From Helicostylum pulchrum (taxonomy: Eukaryota > Mucoromycota > Mucoromycetes > Mucorales > Mucoraceae), in NCBI GenBank assembly GCA_025677825.1, contig JAIXMO010000016.1, positions 62,001-126,000 of the forward strand: a DNA stretch of 64,000 nucleotides. Reading direction: 5' to 3'. Each line of letters begins with the position of its first letter. Positions within the stretch are counted from its first letter, which is position 1. This document shows positions 34,542 to 46,147 of this stretch, one piece after another. The notes beneath the pieces are model-generated. The model was not told the DNA's origin, ran no database searches, and was given only the letters and a program-made list of their open reading frames with translations. A program made the translations under genes and the position numbers.

Positions 34542-36943
34542 TTATTTATAAATCTTTTCGATCTCTTCTTTGTTTGCCTTTAAAACATCTTTACGTTTCA
34601 TCTTTCCGCTTGTTGTCATATACTCCTTTGACCAATCCACATCACGAGTGACGACGATATCCTTTACTATTTCTACACGACTACAACCAGACTCCTTTGC
34701 GCTCTGTTGAAGTTCTTTCAAAAGTGTATCCTTATCTACATCATCATCAGCTGGTTCCACAACACCGATAATATAAGACTTGTCACTTTCTGCTACAAGA
34801 CAAACACTCTTGATAGCGTGGCAGTTACGGTATCGTGATTCCAAATGCTCTAAAGCAATGTATTCTCCGTGAGACAACTTGACCAAGTTTTTGGCTCGAT
34901 CCGTAATAGCAAAAGTACCGTCCTTATTTAAGCGGCCAATATCGCCTGTCTTGAACCAACCGTCTGGTGTAATTGCTTCTTTGGTAAGATCAGGTCTCTT
35001 ATGATAACCTCGCATAAGAGAAGGCCCACGAAGCCAAAGTTCTCCTACATTATCCTTGGCTAAATAATCGGTATCAGGTACATCGACAAAACGGAATTCA
35101 ATTGAAGGAGAGGGAGGACCAATTACACCAGTGACCATACCTAGTGAAGGAAGGGTAATAGCAGCTAAACCACAACATTCAGTTAAGCTACGACAATAAC
35201 AATTTAGTACGTAGAATAATTATTTACCACAAAAAAAACATTTTTTTACCCGTATCCTTGAAGCATATAACATAAAGTAGAAGTAATAAACTTTTGAGTT
35301 TCGAATGAAACTGGAGCACCACCAGAAAGACAATATTGTAAATTGCCACCAGTAACATCGCGAATAGCACCAAAAATGACCGAGTCATAAACTTCTGTTA
35401 AAGCATTATCCTTTCCAAAAATAGTTAATAATTTCCACTTCATTTCAATAGCAGCTGAAAGAAAGAAAAAAAAAACTTATATTAGTTCATGTACAACAAC
35501 AACAACAACAATTCGTTTTACCGTAAAAAGCCTTTTGTACGGCCCAATTCTGTTTCATTAATTTCTTTTCTACACCTGCTTTAATCTTTTCCCATACAGC
35601 AGGCACACCGGCCATAATAGTTGGCTTTAAGGTAGAGAGGTCGCCGTGTCCTTTACCTTCTCCATCGGGGCCGCATACAAAATCGTTCATTAAAGTACGA
35701 ACACTGCCGTACCCAATGGGGATGCATAAGGAGATCATGATGAGCTCTAACAAAAACTCCAATACATGAGCCAAAGGTAAAAATCCGATATACGTGTGTT
35801 GCCCATGCTCCAAGAAATCGAGAGCCAAGTACTGAGCTGCGCCTAAAGCAGCGGTAATATTGGCATTGGTAAGTTCAACTCCTTTGGGAGTACCTGTGGA
35901 ACCAGAAGTATACATGATTAATGCAAGATCCGCAGGTTGAGGTATAACTGGCTCAATTCTGCTTGTCTCTGTTTCAAATATGCTATCCAAATGAAGCATC
36001 TCTACATTATCACCTTTACCGGCCTCGAACTTTTTCAATTCTTCTGGTGATTCAAAATCTTTGCCTGTGTATACGACGAAATTGGGTTGCTCTTCTTTAG
36101 GTAGTTCTTTGTATGCCTCATTTAACGTACCAAACAAAGATGTCTAAGTTTCTCAAACATGAGTGTATTAATACGCAATAAAAAAAAATACATACCCTTT
36201 TTGTTTACTTACCTCCGTAAAGATTGCTTTAACCCCGGCTTCTTTAATGATATGATTAACAGCGTCAGCGGGCATTGAATCGTATGCCGTCGTGACAACT
36301 AAACCAAGGGTGAAGCAAGCTATGATATCATTTTTAGTAAAAAAGAAAAGTGAATGTATAATGGAAAAAAATAAGAGTAACCTACCTAAGGCGGTCATCA
36401 TCCATTCAGCTCTATTTACAGTAATGTTAGTAAACGATGTAAAAACTATACCATATGTGTATCCATTTTTACCTTGTCTTTGAAAATAAGAGAACGATGT
36501 CTCCGCTTCTGAGACCATGCTTCTGAAAAGTAGAAGCAATCTTGAGAACTCTTTCATTTGTTTCATCAAAGTTCATCCATTCATATTCACCAAGTTCAAA
36601 ATAAGACCACTTTTTGGTTTTCCCTTCTGGACTGTCTGATTTTTTTTCTTTCGTATGTATCTAAACAAAGTATTAGGTAAAAAAAATCTTTTTTGAACAA
36701 ATACATAAGCGAAATTACCTTAATAAGTGGGCGATTACCAAATACTGGTTTAAGACCGTTCTTTTTTACAGTCTCTTCCCATATTTTAGAAATGGTACAG
36801 TCGTTTTTGCTTAATTTGGGATGGATAGGCGCAGAGACGAATTCTTCTTTAGCGTGATAGCTACGAAAGATGTGCTCCTTCTTGTCTACATTGACTGTAG
36901 GATTGGGTTGGTTTTGTAAAAAAAGGTTCTTGATAAAATCCAT
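34542..36943 (-). CDS. Long-chain acyl-CoA synthetase
   Basis: Activates fatty acids to acyl-CoA via acyl-AMP. Starts MDFIKNLFLQNQPNPTVNVD at 36943. The AMP-binding P-loop is MYTSGSTGTPKGVELTN. Other motifs: YIGFLPLAHVLEF, QYCLSGGAPVSFETQKF, MLQGYGLTE, GWFKTGDIGRLNKDG and TDRAKNLVKLSHGEYIALE. The C-terminal catalytic lysine lies in TTSGKMKRKDVLK. The N-terminal region resembles yeast Faa1/Faa4-type enzymes, which work at lipid droplets, ER and plasma membrane. About six introns. No peroxisomal targeting signal at the C-terminus (ends EIEKIYK). Family secure, paralogue not. Confidence 0.93.
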
Positions 36944-38923
36944 AATAAAAAATATATGTGTATGAAAGAAAAAAAGAAAAAAATAATCATTATGTCATGT
37001 CGGCATTATTTATATTAAAATTACCAATGCGGAAAGGCTAAAATCCGCGGTTATTAAATTGTATAATGCAGTAATACATACGGCATGGTTTTTTAAGGGT
37101 CTTTTTAAGATGTGAAGATAAAATAGCTCTTTTGTAGTACCACTTGACCTGTCACTAAATATAGCTGTCTTGAGCTTAACATGGGCTGGTAATAGCCGTA
37201 CAGTAACAGCTCTATTTAAGGATGTGTTCTATGTAAGGGTAGACTCTATCTCCGGGCGAATTTCTCCAGGAAGTCTAGGATCCTCCCACTGTTCGATTTA
37301 AGGGTGGAGTCCATTTTCACAAAACTACTAAATATATATAAAAAAAAGTTTTCAACCAAGTTTGAGGAGATTGTATAAAAGCGTCTAGTCTTCAAAAGTG
37401 TACAATTAAATCGATATTATTAAAACAAAGGGATAATAATCAAATTGATAGAGAGAGGATAGCAAAATAAACCTTACAAAGTAAATTAAAGTACAAAGAC
37501 GGTCAATTAATACTTGAATGGAGCGGGTATCAGCAGTGAATCTTTAGAAATTTAACTAGGAAAAGTAATTAAACACAGACTGTTGCTATGTGTTGAAAAA
37601 TTGGAAAGGAATGCAGTGTAAGCCAAATAAAGTGAACGCAAATATAGTTCTTAGTTCTATATACCGCAGCTAGCAGTTTTTAAATGTATTGTTATATGGT
37701 ATTCCAATAAATAGCTTTGTACTATTTGAACTGACATCAGTAAAAAATTTTATAGAATTTAACATAATTTTAATGTTTGAGCTCTTGCAAAAAACGATAC
37801 ACAGCATATTTTTCGTACAATAACTTGGAAAAGCTCAAGAACAGTTTAAAGTACTATAATCCATTATTGCCTGTCCACTATCTTCTTAAAAACGCGTATT
37901 TTTAAGTGAAGGTTTAGAAGTAACTTCTAAAAAAGGTCATTTTTCTGTGATCGAAATAAGGTGTTTTCTTTGTATGATTAAACGTCAGGAAATAATTCTT
38001 TTACCCAAGTTACTTAGTAAAAGTTACTCTTTAGAATGTTGTCTTTCATACCAAAAATTGAAAACTGCACGTTGTTTTATATTTTCTCGATTTTTTATAT
38101 TTTTCTTCAGTCGATCATTTTTGATCATTTTTAGTCATTTTGGGAGGCCGACCTCTTTTGTGTTTTTGCGGTTATTTTGAAATTACTTCCGACCTAATTT
38201 GGCTTTCTTTGTGGAAAAATCCAACCATAATAAAGCGCTCTTTTAGGCAAATCGAATCCATCTAAAATCATATTTTTAATTAAAATATCGACCGAGTAAT
38301 CATCGTTTTAGACGTGTTTTTTTTTCGCTAAAATTTGATATACGTGAAAAATCTTTAATATGATTGACGGCGACTCATGCAGATCTTTGAGATATCAGCG
38401 TAATTTTTTTTTTTCAAAGATGCTCAGACTTATTCTGTTTTACTTCTATATATATTACTGGTGTCTATGACTGGCTTCTACTACATGATCTTTTTATGGC
38501 TGGTTTCTTGCTGGTAGTTATGCTATGGTGCCTATTTACAATTTATTCCGTATAAACTAGTTACACCTATATCCTATACCCTATACCCTATTACTGTTTA
38601 CTGTTATCTATTCCGTATAGACTATTGTTAAAATAAAATTTGCTTTACTCAAACCTCATACTCGTATTTGTTTAACATGTTTAACATGTTTGAAAGTAAA
38701 AACAAAACGATGAAAGATATGCGATCCAGGTTTTCGCACAAGTAAGTACGACAAATACTTTACTTTTACTTCCTTGTAAATATAACATGACTAGCGTTTT
38801 CTTTTTTCATTAGATTCACATTAAATAGCCTGTTTTTTTTAATGACAAAAAGGATTGACGCGGTAGAGTGGTAATAATAGCTCCGTACTTCAGAAATAAA
38901 AATTATAAAACAAGTTGTTTAAA
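36944..38923. other. Gene-poor 2-kb stretch
   Basis: No recognisable gene. It holds a dispersed-repeat copy (37386-37465), a short direct repeat around 37236 and 37303 (TAAGGGTAGACTCTAT against TAAGGGTGGAGTCCAT), a run of GATCATTTTT-type repeats near 38113-38137, and two copies of TATTCCGTATA (38545 and 38609). The stretch 38100-38600 looks like repeat-derived non-coding DNA, but this needs a genome search. Confidence 0.45.
37386..37465 (+). repeat. Dispersed repeat copy 2
   Basis: Partner of 12991-13070, in the same orientation. The core at 37425-37457 (ACAAAGGGATAATAATCAAA and then TTGATAGAGAG) is nearly identical; left flank GTCTTCAAAAGTGTA. Confidence 0.75.
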
Positions 38924-39180
38924 ATGAAGGTCTACTGCTCTTCTGTAAACTATCCTGATAAAAAAAAGTTGATTCGGATGTTGCCTTTAATCTTATTGAT
39001 GATGAAATAGAGTGTTTATTTAAGGAAACATGGCCAAACAAACACTTTAAAAACAACTTGCCTACCAAAATAAAGCGTATTCAAGATGATTTGCAAGAAA
39101 ATAAACGTAAGCATAAGGTCAGGGATACGAATCATGCTTTAGATTTTCTATCCGGGCAATCCCTTCTTTTTTCTCTCTAG
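38924..39180 (+). pseudogene. Frameshifted gene fragment, unknown family
   Basis: ATG 38924 opens MKVYCSSVNYPDKKK. At an A8 run (about 38960-38967) the coding-like frame shifts by one base and continues SDVAFNLIDDEIECLFKETW, then NKHFKNNLPTKIKRIQDDLQ and ENKRKHKVRDTNHALDFLSG to a TAG at 39178. The second part is clearly protein-like (charged helix). The shift in the A run could be decay, a sequencing error or a missed intron. Not recognised. Confidence 0.45.
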
Positions 39181-39341
39181 CTTTAATGTTTACAATAAAA
39201 AGTAATAGATAAAAAATTATGTTTACAAAAGGATACAACTAGCCAAATAAAAACAATTATATAAGCAAGCAATCAACTCTTAAATTAGTTTCCATTTATA
39301 TTAAACTTGTTTCTTCTACTTCTTTAACAATAACACAGACT

Positions 39342-40371
39342 ATGAAAAGCTGGAGTGATCTACCGAACGAGATCCTAAACATAATTTCCACTTACTGCGG
39401 AAGATATTGTACACAAGTCAAATGGATGTTTATGAACAAGCACTGGTTTACCTTTTACCTCTCACGAGTATATTCCACCATTAAAACCTCGTTAACTACG
39501 CGACGAACCCATTATAAATAAAATCCTCCACTCTCCATTTGATACTCGGAAATACGTAAAACATATAAATCTATCCAACACACAAAAACCTCCAAATTTA
39601 AATGACATTGACTTATCTAATGATCTCTTGGGTACGCTCATGAAACGAACTCCTGCTGTACATGAAGTTTGTCTTTTGACAACACACCAAGGCTGGTTTT
39701 ACTTTTCTGTGGCTCTTATCAGCGTGAATTGTTGGAAGTTACAGCTCTTGCCCACTCTAGGAGAAAACAACATCACTGCTTACCATTATACGTGTGCCTA
39801 CCACTCGCGCCATACCTTAAAAAAACTAGAGCTGTCATTCGGTGTGATTGGCTCTAAAGACTTTTGTGCTCTAACAGATTTTACAACATTGGAAACTTTA
39901 GAAGTTCACAAAAACGTAATAAAGGGGTTATATAATTTTACTCCCCAAAATAACGACGAACTATTGGCGCTTGTGACCGAATTCTCTTCAATTCAAAATC
40001 TATATATCTTTGGTAAAAGAGATAAAATATGGCTGAACAGTATCGACAACCCTTTGGCTATTGATACATTTTTTAGTGGTGTCAACTTAATCACAGAGTA
40101 TGAAATCATGATGCCTGGAGATACGTAAGAAATTGGATTTTCCGAGTCATGGTTAAAATCTATCAAGGACTCCAAACAAGATATACATTTACTTTACACA
40201 TATTACGAAAGGGAAAACCAAAATCATATAAATTTCAAAGGTGGCAACGTTGCGACCTTTTACGGCGGTTCAGCACAATCAACTCCACTTTTAAAGTATG
40301 CGACGATGTGTGGTCAATCCTATCAAGATTTATCTGATAAATTAAGAGTTTTGGATGAACAAGATATATAA
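39342..40371 (+). pseudogene. F-box protein pseudogene
   Basis: ATG 39342 opens MKSWSDLPNEILNIISTYCG, a standard F-box start (LPxEILxxI), continuing VKWMFMNKHWFTFYLSRV. This frame ends at a TAA near 39520, while a different frame takes over at about 39500 (DEPIINKILHSPFDTRKYVK ... KHINLSNTQKPPNL). It runs on through leucine-rich segments (TLKKLELSFGVIGSKDF, LETLEVHKNVI). It then hits an in-frame TAA at 40126, after which the same frame stays coding-like (EIGFSESWLKSIKDSKQDIH) to 40371. One frameshift and one internal stop indicate a broken gene. F-box/LRR genes often form large, fast-decaying families. Confidence 0.75.
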
Positions 40372-40947
40372 AACAAGTACGCAAGAACAGGTACGTGAGA
40401 AGTAATATCCTACACCTTTTTTTTTTGAGCTTGTAAATTGATAGTGTGTTTGCTAATTTTAAAGAAGGAAAAAAAGTATCATTTAGGATCTCTTTAACTT
40501 ATTGTGACATTTCTCTTATACTCCAAACAAATGGTCTTAATGTATAACGCTATCTCTTGTGCAGGACATACTTACATAATAAATCCCACCTATCTGGATA
40601 TAATAATCTCAATTTAGCAATAAACGTCTTCTTTTTGAAAAATTTGGGGTACAAAGATTCTCAAAAAGATCTATCAAAAAAAAGTACAATTCAGTGTTCC
40701 CGCGGAAACTATTGATTAGTAATCTACACTTCAAAGATTGGGAAAACCCTGAAAACTCCCGTCTTCAAAGTGAATTTGCCCTAATTGGGTCAATTAGCAA
40801 CCAATAATACACGTATGCGTACGTGGCTGCACGACTTTAAACACTGAGTTAAAAAAAAATGCCTAGTAGCGTAATTAAGTTTTTTAATTATCTTTTTTTC
40901 TCCCTTTTTTTTTTTTTTTCACAACTAAAAGAAACAAAAAAGAGGAA
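40372..40947. other. Intergenic stretch before SERCA gene
   Basis: 576 bp with no recognisable gene. The last 100 bp before ATG 40948 consist of T and A runs and a pyrimidine tract. Confidence 0.5.
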
Positions 40948-43900
40948 ATGGACAATTCGTTTGTCAAAACACCGAAAGAGGTGTGTCATTTTTTTAATGT
41001 AGATAGTTCTAAAGGTTTAGACGCTGCACAAGTGAAACAACAGCAAGCAAAATTCGGAAAAAATGGTATATATAAAAAAAAAATACATTTATACAAATAA
41101 AGCACACAAAAAAATGCTAATAAAATATAAAAATAGAGTTGCCTGAAGAAGAGTCAACACCTTTATACAAACTAATCTTGGAACAGTTTAAAGATCAACT
41201 TGTTCTTATCTTACTCGGTGCAGCTGTAGTATCTTTTGTCCTTGCCATTTTCGAAGATCAAGATACATCCACTGCATTTGTTGAGCCCATTGTTATTTTG
41301 ATCATCCTTATTGCCAATGCCACTGTTGGTGTCTTGCAAGAGTCCAGTGCCGAAAAGGCCATTGATGCATTAAAGGAATATTCTCCCGATGAAGCAAAAG
41401 TTGTACGTGATAACGGTGTTTTGCGTAAATTACGTTCAGAGCAACTTGTACCTGGTGATATAATTGATTTGGCTGTCGGTGATAAAGTACCTGCTGATGC
41501 TCGTGTACTCTCCATCTCCAGCAGTGTTTTCCGTGTCGATCAAGCTTTATTAACTGGTGAATCCGTTAGTGTAGATAAGCAAGTCGAACCTATCAACGAC
41601 GCAGACGCTGTGAAGCAAGATCAATGCAACATGCTGTTCTCTGGTACCACCTGTGTGCTTGGTAAGGCCAGAGCTATTGTTGTGCAAACTGGTGTTTCCA
41701 CCGCTATCGGTGATATTCATACCTCCATCTCTTCTCAAATTTCGGAAAAGACCCCTCTTAAACGTAAACTGGATGATTTTGGAGACATGTTGGCCAAGGT
41801 CATTACCGTCATTTGTATTTTGGTTTGGATCGTCAATGTGCGTAACTTTAACCACCCCTCTCATAACGGATGGTTAGGTGGCGCTGTATATTACTTTAAA
41901 ATTGCTGTTGCCTTAGCCGTTGCTGCTATTCCTGAAGGTTTGGCTGCTGTCATTACTGCTTGTCTTGCTCTTGGTACCAAAAAAATGGCCAAGCGCGGTG
42001 CTATTGTTCGTAGTTTACCCAGTGTAGAAACTTTAGGTTGTACTAGTGTCATTTGTTCAGATAAGACAGGTACCCTGACTACGAATCAGATGAGTGTTGC
42101 TCGAGTTGCGTTGGTATCAAATGGTTCCGGTGATTTAACTGAACTGTGTATTGATGGTACCAGTTATGAACCTATTGGGTCTGTAAAGACTAGCACTGGA
42201 TTACCTGTCACTCCCGTAAAGGATTCCGTATTACATGATGTTGCAATGGTATGTTCTCTCTGTAATGATGCTCGTATTGCCTACGATGAAGCTACGGATA
42301 GCTATGCCTGTATTGGCGAACCTACCGAAGCTGCACTCCAAGTTCTTGTTGAAAAATTCGGTACAGTTGATGCCGGTTTCAACAGTCAATTGCAATCTCT
42401 TTCCAAAGTACAACGTTCCACAGCCTGTAACGATTATTACGGTAATCAATGCAAGCGTACTGCTACCCTTGAATTCACTCGTGACCGTAAATCTATGTCT
42501 GTTATTATCGATAACTCTACTTTATTGGTAAAGGGAGCTCCTGAATCTATCTTGGAACGCTGTTCTTTTGTGCGTTTATCTGAATCCTCTGCACCTATCC
42601 CTATGACTGCCGCTATTCGCGAAAACTTGAACAAAAAGGCACTTGAGTACGGTCAAGGTTTGTCTCTTCGTTGTATTGGGTTAGCAAAGATTGAAAATAT
42701 CGATGCTGGGCAACTCAATTTACGTGATCAAACCAAGTTTGCAATGTACGAACAAAACATGACTTTTGTCGGTCTTGTCGGTATGATGGATCCTCCTCGT
42801 CCCGAGGTTGCAGACTCGATCTTGCAATGTAAGACAGCTGGTATTCGTGTGATTGTTATCACTGGTGATAACAAGAACACTGCCGAATCAATTTGTAGAC
42901 AAATTGGTGTATTTGATATGGATGAGGATTTAACGGGAAAGAGTTATACGGGACGTGAATTCGATGCGCTTTCTGAATTGGAAAAGGTTGAGGCTGTCAA
43001 ACGTGCTAGTTTGTTTACTCGTACTGAACCTATTCATAAGCAACAATTGGTCGATTTATTAAGAGCTACTGGAGAGATTGTTGCCATGACCGGTGATGGT
43101 GTCAATGATGCACCTGCATTAAAGAAGGCAGATATTGGTATTGCTATGGGATCCGGTACTGATGTAGCTAAACTTGCTGCAGATATGGTTTTGGCTGATG
43201 ATAATTTCGCTACTATTGAAAAGGCAGTTGAGGAAGGACGTAGTATTTACAACAACACAAAGCAATTTATTCGTTACTTGATCTCTTCTAATATTGGTGA
43301 GGTTGTTTCTATTTTCTTGACGGTTCTTTTAGGTTTACCTGAAGCTTTGATCCCTGTTCAATTACTTTGGGTCAATTTGGTTACTGATGGTCTTCCTGCT
43401 ACTGCGCTTGGATTCAATCCTCCTGACCATGATATTATGAGACGCCCTCCTCGTAGTTCCAAGGAACCTCTTGTAGGTGGTTGGTTGTTCTTTAGATATA
43501 TGGCTGTTGGTACCTACGTTGGTATTGCTACTGTGTTTGGTTATGTCTGGTGGTTTATGTATTATACCGGTGGACCACAAATCTCTTATTATCAATTATC
43601 TCATTTCCATAGCTGTTCTAGTTTGTTCCCTGAGATTGGGTGTGAAATGTTTAATAATGATATGTCAATGAAGGCTACTACTATGAGTTTATCTATTTTA
43701 GTAGTTATTGAAATGTTGAATGCCATGAACAGGTAAAAAAATAATAATTATAATAGTATATATATATTTGGTTCTAATCCTCTCCGCTCTTAAATAGTTT
43801 AAGTGAAAATGAATCCTTATTAACATTACCTTTGTGGGCTAACCCTTATCTTGTTGTATCTATTGTTTTATCTATGGCTTTACATTTCATGATTTTGTAC

Positions 43901-44071
43901 GTTCCGTTCTTTACCAAATTATTCGTTATTATTCCCCTTAACTTGGATGAATGGATCGCAGTATTATGGATTTCTTTACCGGTTATCTTGATTGATGAGG
44001 TATTAAAGTTCATTACACGTACTTGGATCGCACCACCTACTTTGTTGATTCAAAAGAAAAAGACTCAATAA
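40948..44071 (+). CDS. SERCA-type P-type Ca2+-ATPase
   Basis: Pumps Ca2+ into the ER. Three exons; exon 1 gives [20 protein letters not shown]. Motifs: LLTGESV in the actuator, the phosphorylation site [13 protein letters not shown], nucleotide site [12 protein letters not shown], and hinge [20 protein letters not shown]. Ca-binding residues are kept in M4 (IPEG), M5 ([11 protein letters not shown]), M6 ([13 protein letters not shown]) and M8 ([12 protein letters not shown]). The M4 motif reads PEGLA where SERCA pumps normally have PEGLP. The last exon covers M9-M10 and ends [10 protein letters not shown]. About 990 residues, as in SERCA. No C-terminal ER retrieval signal is obvious apart from lysines near the end. 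Confidence 0.95.
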
Positions 44072-44179
44072 AATTAAAAAAACTTAGATTTTTTTTTTTT
44101 TTTTTTTTTTTTTGACCATCCGCTTTTTTATATTTGCCTTTTTTATATATTTATTTTGTTTTTTTTGTCTTTATTTAAA

Positions 44180-44961
44180 ATGAAGAAAGTTAACATTAGA
44201 CCAGGACCATTTAATGCGGTAGGGTTCTTCTTTTCTATCGCTGGCTTTGTACTTGTTTTGTTATGCCTTGTGGGTTGTTTAAAACCAAGTGGTCGGGGAC
44301 TTTATTTTGCCAAAGTAACTAATGCTGCACCTCTTGCTGATGGATCGAGTGTTGCGTTTTATTACGGCTGGCAAGGCTACTGTGTAGAAGATACCGAGTT
44401 AAAGTGTTATGCTGATAGAAGCATGATGGTTGTACCCTTCGGTAAAATAATTATACATAATATTCTTGTAAAAAAAAAAACTAAAACTCATTTTTTTTAG
44501 ATGTTGTCATTACCACTCAATTAAATGAAAGTTACCCTGAATTATTTACAGATCCCATTACTCAAGACGAGGCATTGAACCCTGCTTCTACACCTTCACC
44601 TGCTCACGATCCAAAAATCTACCATGCAGCAGTATTATGCTTAATATGTTCATCGGTATTACTGGGCCTTTGCCTTTTACGCACGTGCAGCCCTTATAGT
44701 TATCAGGACGAATACCATTCAAGAGGATTTTTAGCTTCGGGAGCCACAGTGTTGGCTTTATTACTACTTATTTTATCTTCCATCATGTATGAAAATGCGA
44801 CTGAACAGTTGAATTTAGAGTACCCTCATTTGATAGCTAGCATAGGACCTGCCCTGACAATGATTGGTGTTGGTTTTGCTTGTTTTACTATAGCCGCTTA
44901 TTCTTTATTAAGAGGTTGTATGACCACAGATTCAAGCTCTGAAGGGTATAGTCCAATTTAA
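44180..44961 (+). CDS. Sur7/PalI-type four-TM membrane protein
   Basis: Two exons. Starts MKKVNIRPGPFNAVGFFFSI with TM1 FFFSIAGFVLVLLCLVGCL. The extracellular loop contains FYYGWQGYC and a later cysteine (ELKCYADRS), like the G-x-x-C claudin-type signature of fungal Sur7/PalI proteins. Three more hydrophobic segments follow (AAVLCLICSSVLLGLCLLR; ASGATVLALLLLILSSIM; ALTMIGVGFACFTIAAYSLL). The short polar tail is DSSSEGYSPI. Probably a plasma-membrane domain or pH-sensing accessory protein. The family call rests on topology and the loop motif. It follows SERCA by 108 bp. Confidence 0.7.
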
Positions 44962-45051
44962 TTGGCATCATCTTTTTTGTTGATGAATTAATGATTTCAA
45001 CAACTTGTTCTATTATTACAAATAAAAAAAAAAGGAAAGGAGGGTTTTGCT

Positions 45052-45882
45052 TTAATAAAATTGTACTTTTGTAAATAAATAAATAAAAATTTTTACCTCT
45101 TTTTCGAGATCATGCATGCGAGCACTGTCCATTGTCAATTGTTTGATTTCGAATTTTAAGTACCTATTTTCTTGCGCTAAACAGTTTGCTTGTTCCAGTA
45201 ACGGTAATAGTAATTGATCTGGTGATGGAAGTGTGATACGATTGTTTGGAGAAGAAGTTATTACTTTACCGGGATAAGTACATGATTGATAAGAATGTGG
45301 TGGTGATAAATCATGGTTTTTTAAAGGTGGTAAAAAAGACATGCCTTTAAAACCTGTAGTAGAATAAGTTGTCAGTAGATGTGTTGGTTCGGGTGGTGAT
45401 GAATCGAATTGGGGACGGGTTTTAACGACGACGTCTAGACTATCGGTTTTTCTGACGGCATTATTTACTACTTCAGCTCGTTGATGTCTATTTAAAGCGT
45501 CAAGTCTAGCGAATGAACGACCACAATTTTGGCAAGGGTACGGTCGCTCTCCCGTGTGTAATTTTTGGTGGCGTTTTAAGTCATGCTGGCGCCTAAAAAA
45601 TTGATTACAGGTAGTACACTAGTTTATGCGGTTAGTTTTTTTTTACTAAAAGCGATTATTTAAGTTTATTACTTGAAATGGCCTCGCGGTTGAATGCGTC
45701 TCCAAATGAGATTTCCGATTATCTGCTCGGTTAAAAGATAGATCACATTGGTTACAAACATACGATTTTTTGCTATTGATATCCGTTGTGGCGAATTGAT
45801 TTGATTTTTTGGTTAAAGGTAACGATACATATCCGTTATTGGCATCTCTTTTTTTCCACGCTTGTTGTTGTTCCATTGTCAT
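45052..45882 (-). CDS. C2H2 zinc-finger transcription factor
   Basis: Starts MTMEQQQAWKKRDANNGYVS at 45882. Finger 1 is YVCNQCDLSFNRADNRKSHL followed by ETH. After an intron (about 45609-45664) come finger 2, CTTCNQFFRRQHDLKRHQ, and finger 3, CQNCGRSFARLDALNRHQ, joined by the canonical linker HTGERPYP. A Ser/Pro-rich segment follows, then a leucine-rich helix (LLEQANCLAQENRYLKFEIK) that may be a coiled coil. The frame passes a likely donor (GTAAAAATT near 45097), so the last 10 or so residues before the stop at 45052 may be intronic and the true end may differ. Targets unknown. Confidence 0.8.
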
Positions 45883-46147
45883 AGCGCAGGAAAATTGTGT
45901 TCAAAATATTTGTGGTTTTTTTTAAAAAAAATAAAGAGAGAAAAAGAGGGAGAGAGAAGTTTACGCGCGCCTCTCGAGTTACTCTCTCTTATTTCTCTGT
46001 ACACCCATAGGCCCCCCGTTTTTTTTTTTTTGCTATTGAAACCCGCGCCACAAAAAACACAAAGCTTTTTTTTAACATGTTTTTATTATGATGATGAAGG
46101 GTGATGGGGAAAAAAAATGACAACAAATAAAGAAGAAATTAGATTTT

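Noticed and set aside
37285..37312. GTTCGATTT segment, considered as tRNA T-arm
   Set aside because: The flanks do not pair as a five-base T stem, and no D or anticodon arm could be placed upstream.
38568..38591. CCTATA/CCCTATA units, considered as interstitial telomere
   Set aside because: Too few and irregular; no second strand-consistent array.
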